Below the pieces are notes generated by a model that ran no database searches, had not been told where the DNA came from, and saw nothing but the letters and a program-made list of their open reading frames with translations. A stretch of 64,000 bases of DNA from Bradyrhizobium sp. Arg816 (GTDB lineage: Bacteria > Pseudomonadota > Alphaproteobacteria > Rhizobiales > Xanthobacteraceae). The stretch lies in NCBI RefSeq assembly GCF_029989365.1, contig NZ_JAPRAQ010000006.1, positions 62,001 to 126,000 on the forward strand, read 5' to 3'. Positions 25,525-34,762 of this stretch are shown here, one piece after another (position 1 is the first letter of the stretch; every line of letters begins with the position of its first letter). The position numbers and the translations under genes were made by a program.

Positions 25525-27939
25525 TCAAGCCTTGACCAGCGGGCCCTTCGAGGTCGGCCCCTTCGAGCCGCCGGAGCCGCCACCGCCCGGCTTGGACTTG
25601 CCCGGCGGACGCTTGCGGGCGCCGGGCAGCTTCTCCTGCTTCGGCGTGATCGGACCGTCGAGGAACTCGAACCCGATCTTGTCCTTGGTCTCGTCGGCCT
25701 CGTCCTTGACCAGGACGACGCGGACGTGACCGCCACCCTTGAGCTTGCCGAACAGCACCTCGTCGGCCAGCGGCTTCTTGATGTGCTCCTGGATGACGCG
25801 GGCCATGGGCCGTGCGCCCATCTGCTCGTCGTAGCCGTGCTGGACCAGCCAGGTCTTGGCGGGCTCGGACAGTTCGATGGTGACGTCGCGATCGCCGAGC
25901 TGAGCCTCGAGCTGAAGCACGAACTTCTCAACGACCGTACCGATCACCTCGACGCTGAGATGGCCGAACGAGACGATGGCATCGAGACGGTTGCGGAATT
26001 CCGGCGCGAACTGCCGGTTGATCGCCTCGTGGTCGTCGCCTTCCCGCTTCGAGCGCGTGAAGCCGAACGCCTGCTTGGCGAGATCCGAAGCACCCGCGTT
26101 CGTGGTCATGATCAGGATCACGTTGCGGAAGTTGACCTGCTTGCCGTTATGGTCGGTGAGCCGGCCGTGATCCATGATCTGGAGCAGCACGTTGTAGAGG
26201 TCGGGATGCGCCTTCTCGATTTCGTCGAGCAGAACCACGCAATGCGGATGCTGATCGACGCCGTCAGTGAGCAGGCCGCCCTGATCGAAGCCGACATAGC
26301 CGGGAGGCGCGCCGATCAGGCGCGACACGGTGTGCCGCTCCATGTACTCGGACATGTCGAAGCGCAACAGCTCGACGCCAAGCGATGCGGCGAGTTGCTT
26401 CGCCACCTCGGTCTTGCCGACGCCGGTCGGACCCGAGAACAAATAGCAGCCGATCGGCTTCTCCGGCTCGCGCAAGCCGGCACGCGCCAGCTTAATCGAT
26501 GCGGCGAGCGACTCGATCGCCTTGTCCTGACCGAACACGGTGCGCTTCAGGGTCTGCTCGAGATGCTTGAGCACCTCGGCATCGTCCTTCGACACGCTCT
26601 TCGGCGGGATCCGCGCCATCGACGCGATCGTGGTCTCGATCTCCTTGATGCCGATGGTCTTCTTGCGCTTGTTCTCGGCCACCAGCATCTGCGCCGCACC
26701 TGACTCGTCGATCACGTCGATCGCCTTGTCGGGCAGCTTGCGGTCGTGGATGTAGCGCGAGGAGAGCTGCACCGCGGCCTCGATCGCCTCGTTGGTGTAC
26801 TTCAGCCGATGGTAATCCTCGAAGTAAGGCTTGAGACCCTTGAGGATCGCGATCGCGTCCTCGACCGTCGGCTCGTTGATGTCGATCTTCTGGAAGCGCC
26901 GCACCAGCGCGCGGTCCTTCTCGAAGTGCTGGCGGTATTCCTTATAGGTGGTCGAGCCCATGCAGCGGATCGTGCCCGAGGCAAGCGCCGGCTTGAGCAG
27001 GTTCGACGCATCCATCGCGCCGCCCGACGTCGCGCCCGCACCGATCACGGTGTGGATCTCGTCGATGAACAGGATGGCGTTGGGATGCGCCTCGAGCTCC
27101 TTCAGCACCTGCTTCAGGCGCTCCTCGAAGTCGCCGCGATAGCGCGTGCCCGCGAGCAGCGTGCCCATGTCGAGCGAGAACACGGTCGCAGCCGCAAGAA
27201 CCTCCGGCACCTCGCTGTCGACGATGCGCTTGGCGAGGCCCTCCGCGATCGCGGTCTTGCCGACACCGGCTTCGCCCACGAACAGCGGATTGTTCTTCTG
27301 CCGGCGGCACAGCACCTGGATCGCGCGGTTGATCTCGGAGTTGCGTCCGATCACCGGATCGATCTTGCCGTCGCGCGCCTTCTTGTTGAGGTTGACGCAA
27401 TAGGTCTCGAGCGCCTCGCCCTTCTTCTTGGCGTCCTCGGTACCCTTTGCTTCGGTCTCCTCGTCGACGCCGCGCACCGGCCGCGCCTCGGAGACGCCCG
27501 GCCGCTTGGCGATACCATGGCTGATGTAGTTGACGGCGTCATAGCGCGTCATGTCCTGCTCCTGCAGGAAATACGCAGCATGGCTCTCGCGCTCGGCGAA
27601 GATCGCGATCAGCACGTTGGCGCCGGTCACCTCTTCGCGGCCGGACGACTGCACGTGGATCACCGCGCGCTGGATCACGCGCTGGAAACCGGCGGTCGGC
27701 TTGGCGTCGTCGGCGCCATCCGTCACCAGATTCTCGAATTCGGTCTCAAGATAATTGACGAGGCTCGTACGGAGCTTGTCGAGATCGACGCTACAGGCGC
27801 GCATGACGGCGGCTGCATCGGAGTCGTCAATCAGGGAGAGCAAAAGATGCTCGAGCGTCGCGTATTGGTGATGACGCTCGTTTGCGATCGCCAGTGCACG
27901 ATGCAGGGATTGTTCAAGGCTTTGGGAAAAAGTCGGCAT
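25525..27939 (-). CDS. clpA: ATP-dependent Clp protease ATP-binding subunit ClpA
   Basis: An 804-residue AAA+ unfoldase that feeds substrates to ClpP. It has the Clp N-domain (about 1-140), D1 with Walker A G-E-A-G-V-G-K-T and D2 with G-P-T-G-V-G-K-T, plus sensor and C-terminal D2-small region. It is longer than E. coli ClpA by about 45 residues because of a linker after the N-domain and a Gly/Ser/Pro-rich C-terminal tail. clpS lies upstream in the same direction, 291 bases away, fitting the ClpS-ClpA N-degron system. Confidence 0.95.
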   Translation of the reverse strand: MPTFSQSLEQSLHRALAIANERHHQYATLEHLLLSLIDDSDAAAVMRACSVDLDKLRTSLVNYLETEFENLVTDGADDAKPTAGFQRVIQRAVIHVQSSGREEVTGANVLIAIFAERESHAAYFLQEQDMTRYDAVNYISHGIAKRPGVSEARPVRGVDEETEAKGTEDAKKKGEALETYCVNLNKKARDGKIDPVIGRNSEINRAIQVLCRRQKNNPLFVGEAGVGKTAIAEGLAKRIVDSEVPEVLAAATVFSLDMGTLLAGTRYRGDFEERLKQVLKELEAHPNAILFIDEIHTVIGAGATSGGAMDASNLLKPALASGTIRCMGSTTYKEYRQHFEKDRALVRRFQKIDINEPTVEDAIAILKGLKPYFEDYHRLKYTNEAIEAAVQLSSRYIHDRKLPDKAIDVIDESGAAQMLVAENKRKKTIGIKEIETTIASMARIPPKSVSKDDAEVLKHLEQTLKRTVFGQDKAIESLAASIKLARAGLREPEKPIGCYLFSGPTGVGKTEVAKQLAASLGVELLRFDMSEYMERHTVSRLIGAPPGYVGFDQGGLLTDGVDQHPHCVVLLDEIEKAHPDLYNVLLQIMDHGRLTDHNGKQVNFRNVILIMTTNAGASDLAKQAFGFTRSKREGDDHEAINRQFAPEFRNRLDAIVSFGHLSVEVIGTVVEKFVLQLEAQLGDRDVTIELSEPAKTWLVQHGYDEQMGARPMARVIQEHIKKPLADEVLFGKLKGGGHVRVVLVKDEADETKDKIGFEFLDGPITPKQEKLPGARKRPPGKSKPGGGGSGGSKGPTSKGPLVKA

Positions 27940-28230
27940 TCGCGTCCTCTATGGCCCCCACCATCATGATCGCCATCGCCCGGTCAGGCAACAACAACCT
28001 TTGTCACATATAGTTATACAAGATCGCGGCGAAAGACCGGTTCCGCGACTCAAATGGGCATTACGCGCCCACGGCATGCTCGATGCAAAACCCGTTCCGA
28101 TTTGGGCAGAACTACCCATTTGGGCAGGATTGACGCCGCTGATTTTCGCGGGATCACGCAGCAGGATGTGCTGCCGTCACATACCGCGCGACCAGAACCG
28201 ATCTAAATAACTCTGGATTTGAACGCGCAG

Positions 28231-28563
28231 TTATTTCTTTTCCATCACGCATTGCAGCGGATGCTGGTGCTTGCGGGCGAAGTCCATCACCTGCGTCACC
28301 TTGGTCTCGGCGATCTCGTAGGTGAATACGCCGCACTCGCCGATGCCGTGATGATGGACATGCAGCATGATCTTGGTCGCGGCCTCGATGTCCTTCTGGA
28401 AGAACTTCTCCAGCACATGGACGACGAATTCCATCGGCGTGTAGTCGTCGTTCAGGATCAGCACACGATACAGGTTCGGCCGTTTGGTCTTCGGCTTGAC
28501 CTTGGTGATGACAGACGTATTCGGCCCCGTCGGTCCGCCCGAACGGTTCTCGTCATTGCTCAT
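28231..28563 (-). CDS. clpS: ClpA adaptor ClpS
   Basis: A 110-residue adaptor that hands N-degron proteins to ClpA. The substrate-pocket region L-N-D-D-Y-T-P-M-E-F-V-V-H-V-L near residues 36-50 and the end H-P-L-Q-C-V-M-E-K-K are canonical. An N-terminal extension of about 25 polar residues is the flexible part inserted into ClpA. ATG at 28563 is used; an in-frame ATG at 28623 exists, but neither has a strong ribosome site. Confidence 0.93.
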   Translation of the reverse strand: MSNDENRSGGPTGPNTSVITKVKPKTKRPNLYRVLILNDDYTPMEFVVHVLEKFFQKDIEAATKIMLHVHHHGIGECGVFTYEIAETKVTQVMDFARKHQHPLQCVMEKK

Positions 28564-28623
28564 ACGAGGAGCGTGGGCAGCGGCTTGCGCGGACAGGTCT
28601 AGTCTGAAAGTCAGGTGCGGCAT

Positions 28624-29074
28624 GGCTCAGGCGTTCAAATTCCCCACGGAAGCGAGTGACGGTCAGCCGCGCGGCCCCTCCCTTCGGAGCTTTGCACGGG
28701 CGCGCCGCCTTGTTGGATCGTCGCTTCCAACCGGTCCGGTCAAGCCCGGCTCGATTGTAGGGAATATGGGCCCGCCCCCGGCTCGCCGCAAGCGTGCAAC
28801 GGCCTGGCCGATATGGTCGAGGCAATCCCGATTCCCGGTCCGGCGATCCTAACCAAGGTTAGTCAATCCGGACCGATTTGACAAAAGTTTCGGCCGTCAC
28901 CGTTTAGAACATCTTGACCAGGAACCCGGCCGTTAAGCGGCAGCGGCGATTTCGCGGGACACCTCCGGTTTTCTACGGACCAATCGAGCTGCCGTTCAAT
29001 CGCGTGGCGCCAGGTGCGTATGCGCGTTGCCATGCTGCTCGACAACGCCGGCTCTGAGGGCCCAGGACGGCAAG
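28624..29074. other. Intergenic stretch upstream of clpS
   Basis: About 450 bases with no supported gene. A TTGACA hexamer at 28878-28883 followed after 17 bases by CGTTTA is at best a weak sigma-70-like promoter pointing to the small frame at 29075. I see no repeat or structured RNA. Confidence 0.4.
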
Positions 29075-29272
29075 ATGTCGGCGATGCAGACGGCCGCGAA
29101 GAACCTGGTCGGTGAGCTCAGTGGCCTCGTGCTCGTCGTCGGCGGTCTCGATGCGCAGAACCGCTGGTGGTACAGCAATGCCTCGCAGATCGACACGCAG
29201 CGGAAGAAGCTGCGCGGCGACGCCAAGGCGGCGAGCATTGCGCGAGCGGCATCGACACGTTCGGTCCGGTGA
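29075..29272 (+). CDS. Possible small protein (65 aa)
   Basis: A 65-codon frame with very high third-position GC, like real genes here. The protein has a hydrophobic N-terminal part (L-V-G-E-L-S-G-L-V-L-V-V-G-G-L) and a polar segment N-R-W-W-Y-S-N-A-S-Q-I-D-T-Q-R-K-K-L. It ends before the terminator at 29366. No ribosome site is obvious, and no family is recognised. Confidence 0.35.
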   Translation: MSAMQTAAKNLVGELSGLVLVVGGLDAQNRWWYSNASQIDTQRKKLRGDAKAASIARAASTRSVR

Positions 29273-29365
29273 TGTCGGCGAGTGAGACCGTGTGGGGTTG
29301 ACGTCGGTACGTCGCTGTCGAAGCCGCGCGCGGCGCGCTGAAGCGGATCTCTGTCGCGACAACAA

Positions 29366-29394
29366 AAAAGCCCGGCTGAACCAGCCGGGCTTTT
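29366..29394. terminator. Rho-independent terminator of the phasin gene
   Basis: 13-bp stem AAAAGCCCGGCTG and its complement with 3-base loop. It lies 25 bases after the phasin stop on the minus strand; the A/T runs on both sides make it usable in either direction. Confidence 0.9.
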
Positions 29395-29418
29395 CGATTC
29401 CAGGAGTTCCAGAGGACG

Positions 29419-29757
29419 TTAGTTGGCAGCCGGGGTGAACTTCGAAACGATGGTCTCGACCGGCTTGAACGCCTGCTTGGCGAGGTCGCTGTAAAGGCCG
29501 GCAATCTTCTGCGATTCCGCAACGAAGGTCTCGTAGCTGGACCGGGCGAAGTCGGTCTGCGCTTCCACGGCCTTGTCCAGCGACTTCACGCCGGAAAGCT
29601 TCTCGACGAAGGACTTGGTGTCTTCGAACGACTTCTTGGTGTAGTCGCCATACGCGCTGGCGATCGCCTGGAGGCCATGCTGCATCGAGGTCGCGGAAGC
29701 AACGCACTGCTCGAACTGCTCTTTCCCGTAGCTCTGAAAGTCTTCAACCTTGAACAT
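29419..29757 (-). CDS. phaP: Phasin family protein
   Basis: A 112-residue amphipathic helical protein that coats polyhydroxybutyrate granules. The phasin pattern is seen in F-E-Q-C-V-A-S-A-T-S, Y-G-D-Y-T-K-K-S-F-E and the C-terminal K-P-V-E-T-I-V-S-K. The product has no signal or membrane segment. Two PhaR-like boxes lie 65-105 bases upstream, so repression by PhaR and induction when polymer is made is expected. It is a single-gene unit with its own terminator. Several paralogues usually exist in these genomes, so the symbol is generic. Confidence 0.88.
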   Translation of the reverse strand: MFKVEDFQSYGKEQFEQCVASATSMQHGLQAIASAYGDYTKKSFEDTKSFVEKLSGVKSLDKAVEAQTDFARSSYETFVAESQKIAGLYSDLAKQAFKPVETIVSKFTPAAN

Positions 29758-29821
29758 TTCGGAATCCTTTTCCCTGGCTTTCGTCCGGAAGCCCCGGCTC
29801 CCTGACTCCGCCTAAAAATAG

Positions 29822-29862
29822 TGCAACGCACAAAAAAGTCAACAATATTGTGCGACGCACAA
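29822..29862. promoter_or_regulatory. Two PhaR-like operator boxes
   Basis: TGCAACGCACAA (29822-29833) and TGCGACGCACAA (29851-29862), in the same orientation, 29 bases apart. Both fit the TGCRNYGCASMA consensus reported for Bradyrhizobium PhaR as I recall it, and the second is a perfect palindrome when extended (TTGTGC-GAC-GCACAA). Position upstream of the phasin gene supports the call. Confidence 0.65.
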
Positions 29863-30145
29863 AACTAGATGTAAATCGCTGAGATTCCCGGGGTTTCCCG
29901 CAAGGGTTCCTTAAGCTTTTAGAAACCGCGGACCCCTACCCTGATTCCCTGGACGTGTTCAGCTTCCGTGAATGGTCAAAAGCCGTTCGAGAACATCACC
30001 TTAGCCAGAACAGCGGCTCAAGCCCAACGTTTCCCGCAGCGAACACCAGCGGAGAGACAGCCTGAGCAGGTAATGATCCCGGGTCGAGTGGGCACAATTT
30101 CGCCTCACGGGCCGGTGATCAAGTCAGAAACGGGGACGGGGTTTC

Positions 30146-31996
30146 ATGCTTCGTAAAAACTTGTCTTCCTCGCGCTTGGCGCGGGTTGGCGTTTTCGGGC
30201 TTCTTACGGTCACCGCCGTAGTCATCTTCACCGATGCTGCCGAGGCACGGCGTCACCGGCGCCATTACGCGCACCACCGGGTGCAGCGCGATGTGTCCGA
30301 CAGTTCCAGCCCGAAATTCGCATCGATCATCGTCGACGGCAATTCCGGCTCCGTACTCCAGGCAACGAGCCCAGACGGAATCCGCCACCCCGCCTCGCTC
30401 ACCAAGATCATGACGCTCTATCTGCTGTTCGAGCGCCTCGAGTCCGGCAGGATGAAGCTCGACACCGAGATGCCGGTGTCGCAGCACGCCGCCGATCAGG
30501 ATCCGACCAAGCTGAACCTGCGTGCCGGCCAGACCATCCGCGTCGAGGACGCGATCAAGGGTCTCGTCACCCGCTCCGCCAACGACGCCGCCGTGGTCAT
30601 AGCCGAAGCCATCGCCGGCGACGAGGACGACTTCGCCACCATGATGACGCGCAAGGCCCGCTCGCTCGGCATGTCCAGGACGGTCTACCGCAACGCCAAC
30701 GGCCTCCCCAACGACGAGCAGGTCACGACCGCACGCGACCAGGCCACGCTCGGCCGTGCCATCCAGGAGCGCTTCCCGCGCTACTACCGTTATTTCGCGA
30801 CCTCGACGTTCAATTGGCGCGGACAGTCGATCCGCAACCATAACCACCTGCTCGGCAGCGTCGAGGGCGTGGACGGCATCAAGACCGGCTACACCCGCGC
30901 CTCCGGCTTCAACCTCGTGACCTCGATGCGTCGCGGCAACCGCCACCTGATCGGCGTGGTGCTCGGCGGCCGCAGCGGCGGCTCGCGCGACGCCACCATG
31001 CGTAACCTGCTCGCAGAGAACCTCGAGAAGGGCGCGACCACCCACACCGTCGTCGCCGTCACCGAGCGCAACGGCGCAGACGCCAATACCGATGTCGCCG
31101 ATGCATCGGAGACCCCGGCCCGCCCCGCTCCGCAGGTCCAACAGGCGGCGGCCACCCCTGCCCCCGAAACGGCCCCGCAGCGTCTTGCCTCGCGCTTGTC
31201 GGCGCTGGCGGCCGCGACCGCCGCGATGCCGCCGGCTCAAGCCAGGCCGGACACCAGCAAGCCTGAGGTTCGGCCAACTGAATCCAGGATCGAGCCCGCG
31301 CCGCTCACCAATGGCGTGATCTCGAGCCAGCCGCTCTCCATCATCCCCGGCTCGTCCGAGCCGATGAAGCCGGTCCGGGTCAAGACGGTTCAGGTCAAGG
31401 CCGGCACCGTGAAGGTCGCCTCCGCCGCGCCGGCTCAGGTCGCACCGCAGGTCACGAGCACGATTGCAGCCCGCTCCGACGTCGCGGAGACTTCCGGCGC
31501 CGTCGTCGCCCGCGCCGATCTCATCAACAAGCCCGAGATGGCGAGCCAGCCGGAAGCGCCGAGGGCCGAGCTCACCCGCACCGAGATGCCCCGTCAGCCG
31601 GCGGGCTTCGGCACCGGCAATGGCATCCTCGGCGTGCTGCCGGCCGCACCGGCCGCCGCGCCCACTCCGGCTGCTGCGAAGCTCGCTTCGGCCGATCCTG
31701 TGCCGCAGCCGATCCAGATGAGCGCCACCACCAAGCCGGTCGCCACCCATAGCGGCTGGATCGTCCAGGTCGGCGCACTCGAGAGCGAGAACGAAGCCCA
31801 GCAGCGCATCGACGCCGCGCGCAGCTCGGCCCGCGGCCTGCTCAGCAAGGCCGACCCGTTCACCGAGCCGGTCCTCGCCAAGGACAATCGCAAGCTTTAC
31901 CGGGCCCGTTTCGCCGGGCTCGAGCGGGACCAGGCCGAAGCCGTCTGCCGCGCCCTGAAGCGCGCCGACATCTCCTGCATCACCGTCCGCAACTGA
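30146..31996 (+). CDS. D-alanyl-D-alanine carboxypeptidase with SPOR domain
   Basis: A 616-residue class A low-molecular-weight penicillin-binding protein. Active-site motifs are S84-L-T-K, S144-A-N and K246-T-G. An N-terminal signal/anchor (V-G-V-F-G-L-L-T-V-T-A-V-V-I-F) exports it. After about residue 300 comes a long Pro/Ala-rich linker, then a C-terminal SPOR domain (W-I-V-Q-V-G-A-L-E-S-E-N-E-A) that binds denuded septal peptidoglycan. This architecture is usual in rhizobiales and differs from E. coli DacA, which ends in an amphipathic helix. A terminator follows. Confidence 0.93.
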   Translation: MLRKNLSSSRLARVGVFGLLTVTAVVIFTDAAEARRHRRHYAHHRVQRDVSDSSSPKFASIIVDGNSGSVLQATSPDGIRHPASLTKIMTLYLLFERLESGRMKLDTEMPVSQHAADQDPTKLNLRAGQTIRVEDAIKGLVTRSANDAAVVIAEAIAGDEDDFATMMTRKARSLGMSRTVYRNANGLPNDEQVTTARDQATLGRAIQERFPRYYRYFATSTFNWRGQSIRNHNHLLGSVEGVDGIKTGYTRASGFNLVTSMRRGNRHLIGVVLGGRSGGSRDATMRNLLAENLEKGATTHTVVAVTERNGADANTDVADASETPARPAPQVQQAAATPAPETAPQRLASRLSALAAATAAMPPAQARPDTSKPEVRPTESRIEPAPLTNGVISSQPLSIIPGSSEPMKPVRVKTVQVKAGTVKVASAAPAQVAPQVTSTIAARSDVAETSGAVVARADLINKPEMASQPEAPRAELTRTEMPRQPAGFGTGNGILGVLPAAPAAAPTPAAAKLASADPVPQPIQMSATTKPVATHSGWIVQVGALESENEAQQRIDAARSSARGLLSKADPFTEPVLAKDNRKLYRARFAGLERDQAEAVCRALKRADISCITVRN

Positions 31997-32016
31997 TCTG
32001 TCGTACCACTCCAATC

Positions 32017-32045
32017 AAAATGCCCGCGCCTTGCGCGGGCATTTT
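32017..32045 (+). terminator. Rho-independent terminator
   Basis: 13-bp stem AAAATGCCCGCGC and its complement around CTT, followed by T-rich sequence, 21 bases after the D,D-carboxypeptidase stop. Confidence 0.92.
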
Positions 32046-32213
32046 TGTTTGGGGATGCGGCGATGCCAGTTCCGCGACAACCTCTCGTCAAGGATTTACG
32101 GTTAAAACTTTACTCAAGGGATCGACCACGCCGACAAAGGCGGGCATCGGGGCGACGGCAGACAGAGCAAGTAGAGTCTACGCGGTACGGGCGTTTGTAG
32201 CGTAGTGCCGGAG

Positions 32214-32939
32214 TTAGCCGTTATGCGTGCGAAGCAGAGTATCCTTGGCCTCGTTCACACGGGCAGCGAGATACGTCGAGCCCCCCTGGTCGGGATGGAG
32301 TTTCTTCATCAGGGACTTGTGCGCCCGGCTGATGTCGTCGCGCCCCGCGCCCGGCTGCAGGCCAAGGATCTGATAGGCTTCCTCCGCCGTCATTTTGCCG
32401 CTCGGCGCCGTGCGGCGCTGCCGCCCTGCCGCATCGCCTTGCGCGTTCTGACGCCAAGCGGGAAACCGGCGGTCCAGATAGCTTTCAAGTAGCGCCACGC
32501 TCTCGGCGTCGAACGCCGGAGCCATCGCCAGCAGGCCAGCGAGATCGAACTCGTTGAGATCGCGCCCGGCGTGAGGGCCGGCGACGATCTGGCCGGCGAG
32601 CTGACCCGAATCGTGGTCGAGCCGCATGTCCAGGAATTGCGAACGTACGCGCGAGGCCTGTCCGGACGGCCGCGTTGCGCCACCGCCGAACAGCCCGCCG
32701 ATATTGCCGAAGCCGGCATTCGCCAGCGGCGTCCAGCCCAGGAGCCCGGCGCCGAAAATCCCGAGCGGGATCGCCACCGCCAGCTCGCCCCGCAGGCCCG
32801 TGAACGCTGCGACCGCGAGCGCCACCACGCCACCACCGAACTTGATGGTGCGCGCCAGCACCGCCGGATTGGCGGAGCGGAACATCTGGAGCAGCAGATA
32901 AAGCGTGATAACGGCGACGGCGCCGGCGATCAGGGTCAT
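32214..32939 (-). CDS. Membrane-anchored DnaJ-domain protein
   Basis: A 241-residue protein with an N-terminal membrane segment (A-V-A-V-I-T-L-Y-L-L-L-Q), further hydrophobic helices (to about residue 70), and a C-terminal J-domain: A-Y-Q-I-L-G-L then H-K-S-L-M-K-K-L-H-P-D-Q-G-G, the H-P-D motif that stimulates Hsp70. The layout resembles DjlA-like/TIM14-like J-proteins at membranes. It follows the VWA gene by 59 bases on the same strand. Confidence 0.85.
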   Translation of the reverse strand: MTLIAGAVAVITLYLLLQMFRSANPAVLARTIKFGGGVVALAVAAFTGLRGELAVAIPLGIFGAGLLGWTPLANAGFGNIGGLFGGGATRPSGQASRVRSQFLDMRLDHDSGQLAGQIVAGPHAGRDLNEFDLAGLLAMAPAFDAESVALLESYLDRRFPAWRQNAQGDAAGRQRRTAPSGKMTAEEAYQILGLQPGAGRDDISRAHKSLMKKLHPDQGGSTYLAARVNEAKDTLLRTHNG

Positions 32940-32998
32940 GGCCGGAATATAGTCGCCCTCACGGCAAAATGCATGGCGTCCGTCTCCGGCGCGGGCCG

Positions 32999-33742
32999 CT
33001 ACTTCATCTGCCCGATCAGCTTGGCCGCACCGCTCGCATTCTTGGCCAGTTTCAACAGCGCCTCGCGGCCGCCGGCCGCATAAGCTGCTGCAGCGCGCAG
33101 CAGTTCGCGGAGCTGCGCCGCCGCGCCGGGATCGAATCGGCACCAGGCCCCGCCGGTCAGCCGCGCGATCTCGCGAAAGGCCTGCTCGGCCACGGCGTCG
33201 GCGCCTTCCTGAAACACGAACACGGGGACCTTGAGCATGCCGAGCTCGCCGGCCTTGGCGCAGAGCTCGTCGACCTTCTCCTCCATGGCATCGCCGACGA
33301 AGACGACCGCACGCACGCCCGATGCGACCGCCTCGCGCCGCACGTCGCTCAGCACCTTGCCGATCTGGGTGTCGCCGCCGCGACAGTCGATCTTGCTCAT
33401 CAACGTCGCGAGCTTGGCGCTGTCGGAAATCCAGCCCGTGGCACGACACTCGTTCAAGCCGCGATAGTAGACGAGCCGGATGTCGAGGCTGCCGATCGCT
33501 GCGGCCTCGCGGAACATGTCCGCCTGGAGCGCGCAGGCCATGTCCCAGGTCGGCTGCCGGCTCATCGTCGCATCCAGCGCGAAAATCAGTCGCCCCTTCG
33601 CGCCGGGGGCGTGCGGCGACAGCGCCCGCGCCTTGGCGACGAACGCGGCGATGTCCTCCGCGGTGCTGGCTTGAGGCAGCGTGCCGCCGGTTTGGCTCGA
33701 GACGGCATCACGGCCACGCGGTTTGACGGGTTCGCCGGGCAT
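32999..33742 (-). CDS. VWA domain-containing protein
   Basis: A 247-residue cytoplasmic von Willebrand A protein. The metal-site sequence is modified: F-A-L-D-A-T-M-S-R where canonical MIDAS has D-x-S-x-S, so Asp and one Ser/Thr remain. The later G-G-D-T-Q-I-G and V-F-V-G-D-A-M-E segments supply the other MIDAS loops. It precedes a membrane J-protein, suggesting a shared role in a protein-remodelling complex, but this is inference from position. ATG at 33742 is chosen. Confidence 0.8.
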   Translation of the reverse strand: MPGEPVKPRGRDAVSSQTGGTLPQASTAEDIAAFVAKARALSPHAPGAKGRLIFALDATMSRQPTWDMACALQADMFREAAAIGSLDIRLVYYRGLNECRATGWISDSAKLATLMSKIDCRGGDTQIGKVLSDVRREAVASGVRAVVFVGDAMEEKVDELCAKAGELGMLKVPVFVFQEGADAVAEQAFREIARLTGGAWCRFDPGAAAQLRELLRAAAAYAAGGREALLKLAKNASGAAKLIGQMK

Positions 33743-33800
33743 CCCTGCTCGCTTCTTGCGTGAGCGGCTAATGTGGATAGCGCCTGCGGCCCGGTCAATG

Positions 33801-33840
33801 TGCAAAGCCTCCGCGAGCGGATGCCGGCGGAGGCTTTGCA
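33801..33840. repeat. Long perfect inverted repeat
   Basis: 14-base arms TGCAAAGCCTCCGC and the exact complement around 12 bases. It lies 59 bases upstream of the VWA gene start and 62 bases beyond the end of the hydrolase gene. No U-tract follows, so terminator or operator are both possible. Confidence 0.6.
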
Positions 33841-33901
33841 GGTCGTGCAGACGATCGGAGCGGTGTCGGTGTCCGCTGGTGTCGGTCTCAGCAGGTCGGT
33901 G

Positions 33902-34762
33902 TCAACTCTTGGCAGGCGCCATCAGAGCAACCGGACCGGGCTCCAGGATATTGGGCGGGGCCGAGCGCGTATCGACAGGCGCCACGCCGCTGTCGGTATC
34001 GGTCAGGAACTTGTCGAGCATGCCCTGGATCGAGTTCTTGGCCGCATCCGGACCGGTGTCGCGCATGTCGTTGTGCTGGAATTCAGTCTTCACGACCTGG
34101 ATGCCGGCCTTCTCGCATTCCTCGTCGGTCGGGATGACACCGGCGTCGGTCTTGAACTGCGGATCCTGCGAACGGAACGACAGGATCTTGAACTTGCCGG
34201 CAGTGACGAAGGGCACGCGCAGATTGTCGAGCGTGACGACCTTCTTGACCTCATCCGGATACTGCTTGGCGAAATACATCGTGATGTCGCCGCCCATGGA
34301 GTGGCCGACCATCGTCACCCTGTCGTAATCGGCGTTGGGCTGAACCTTCTTCATCTCCTGCATGGCGAGATGGATGTTGGCAACGCCGCGCAGGATCTGC
34401 GGCAGCCGGCCGACATAGAGCTCGCCGGGCTTGGTCACCATGGGAGGATCGGTCGGCAAATCATGCTGCGGGCTTACGACCATGTAGCCGCGCGCCGCGA
34501 AGATGTTGGCGAGGAAGCCGTACTCGGTATTCTTGACGGTGTTGCCGTGATTGATCACTGCAACCGGCAGCGTGATCATGCCGGCATCGGCCTGCATTTC
34601 CTTGTCGCGGCGGACCGCGATATCGACAGGCACGGGACGGTTGTCGCGCGAGGCGTCGTAGAAGGTGATGGTCTCGTGCCTGATCGCCCACTTGCTCGCC
34701 GTGACATAGGCGACGCCGCAGAGGGCACTAACCGAAACCAGAACGGCAATTCCACGCTTCAT
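33902..34762 (-). CDS. Exported alpha/beta hydrolase
   Basis: A 286-residue alpha/beta-hydrolase with N-terminal signal peptide (V-L-V-S-V-S-A-L-C-G-V-A-Y-V). The nucleophile elbow G-H-S-M-G-G gives Ser near residue 153; the H in F-Q-H-N-D-M may be the catalytic His. I-N-H-G-N-T near the start is the oxyanion region. Carboxylesterase or lipase-like activity is likely; substrate unknown. Monocistronic, with an inverted repeat about 100 bases upstream. Confidence 0.82.
   Translation of the reverse strand: MKRGIAVLVSVSALCGVAYVTASKWAIRHETITFYDASRDNRPVPVDIAVRRDKEMQADAGMITLPVAVINHGNTVKNTEYGFLANIFAARGYMVVSPQHDLPTDPPMVTKPGELYVGRLPQILRGVANIHLAMQEMKKVQPNADYDRVTMVGHSMGGDITMYFAKQYPDEVKKVVTLDNLRVPFVTAGKFKILSFRSQDPQFKTDAGVIPTDEECEKAGIQVVKTEFQHNDMRDTGPDAAKNSIQGMLDKFLTDTDSGVAPVDTRSAPPNILEPGPVALMAPAKS

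Noticed and set aside
26746..27969. Long plus-strand frame across clpA
   Set aside because: Antisense to an intact ClpA; composition unlike real proteins.
28878..28906. TTGACA-like promoter
   Set aside because: The -10 match is poor; I mention it but do not call it.
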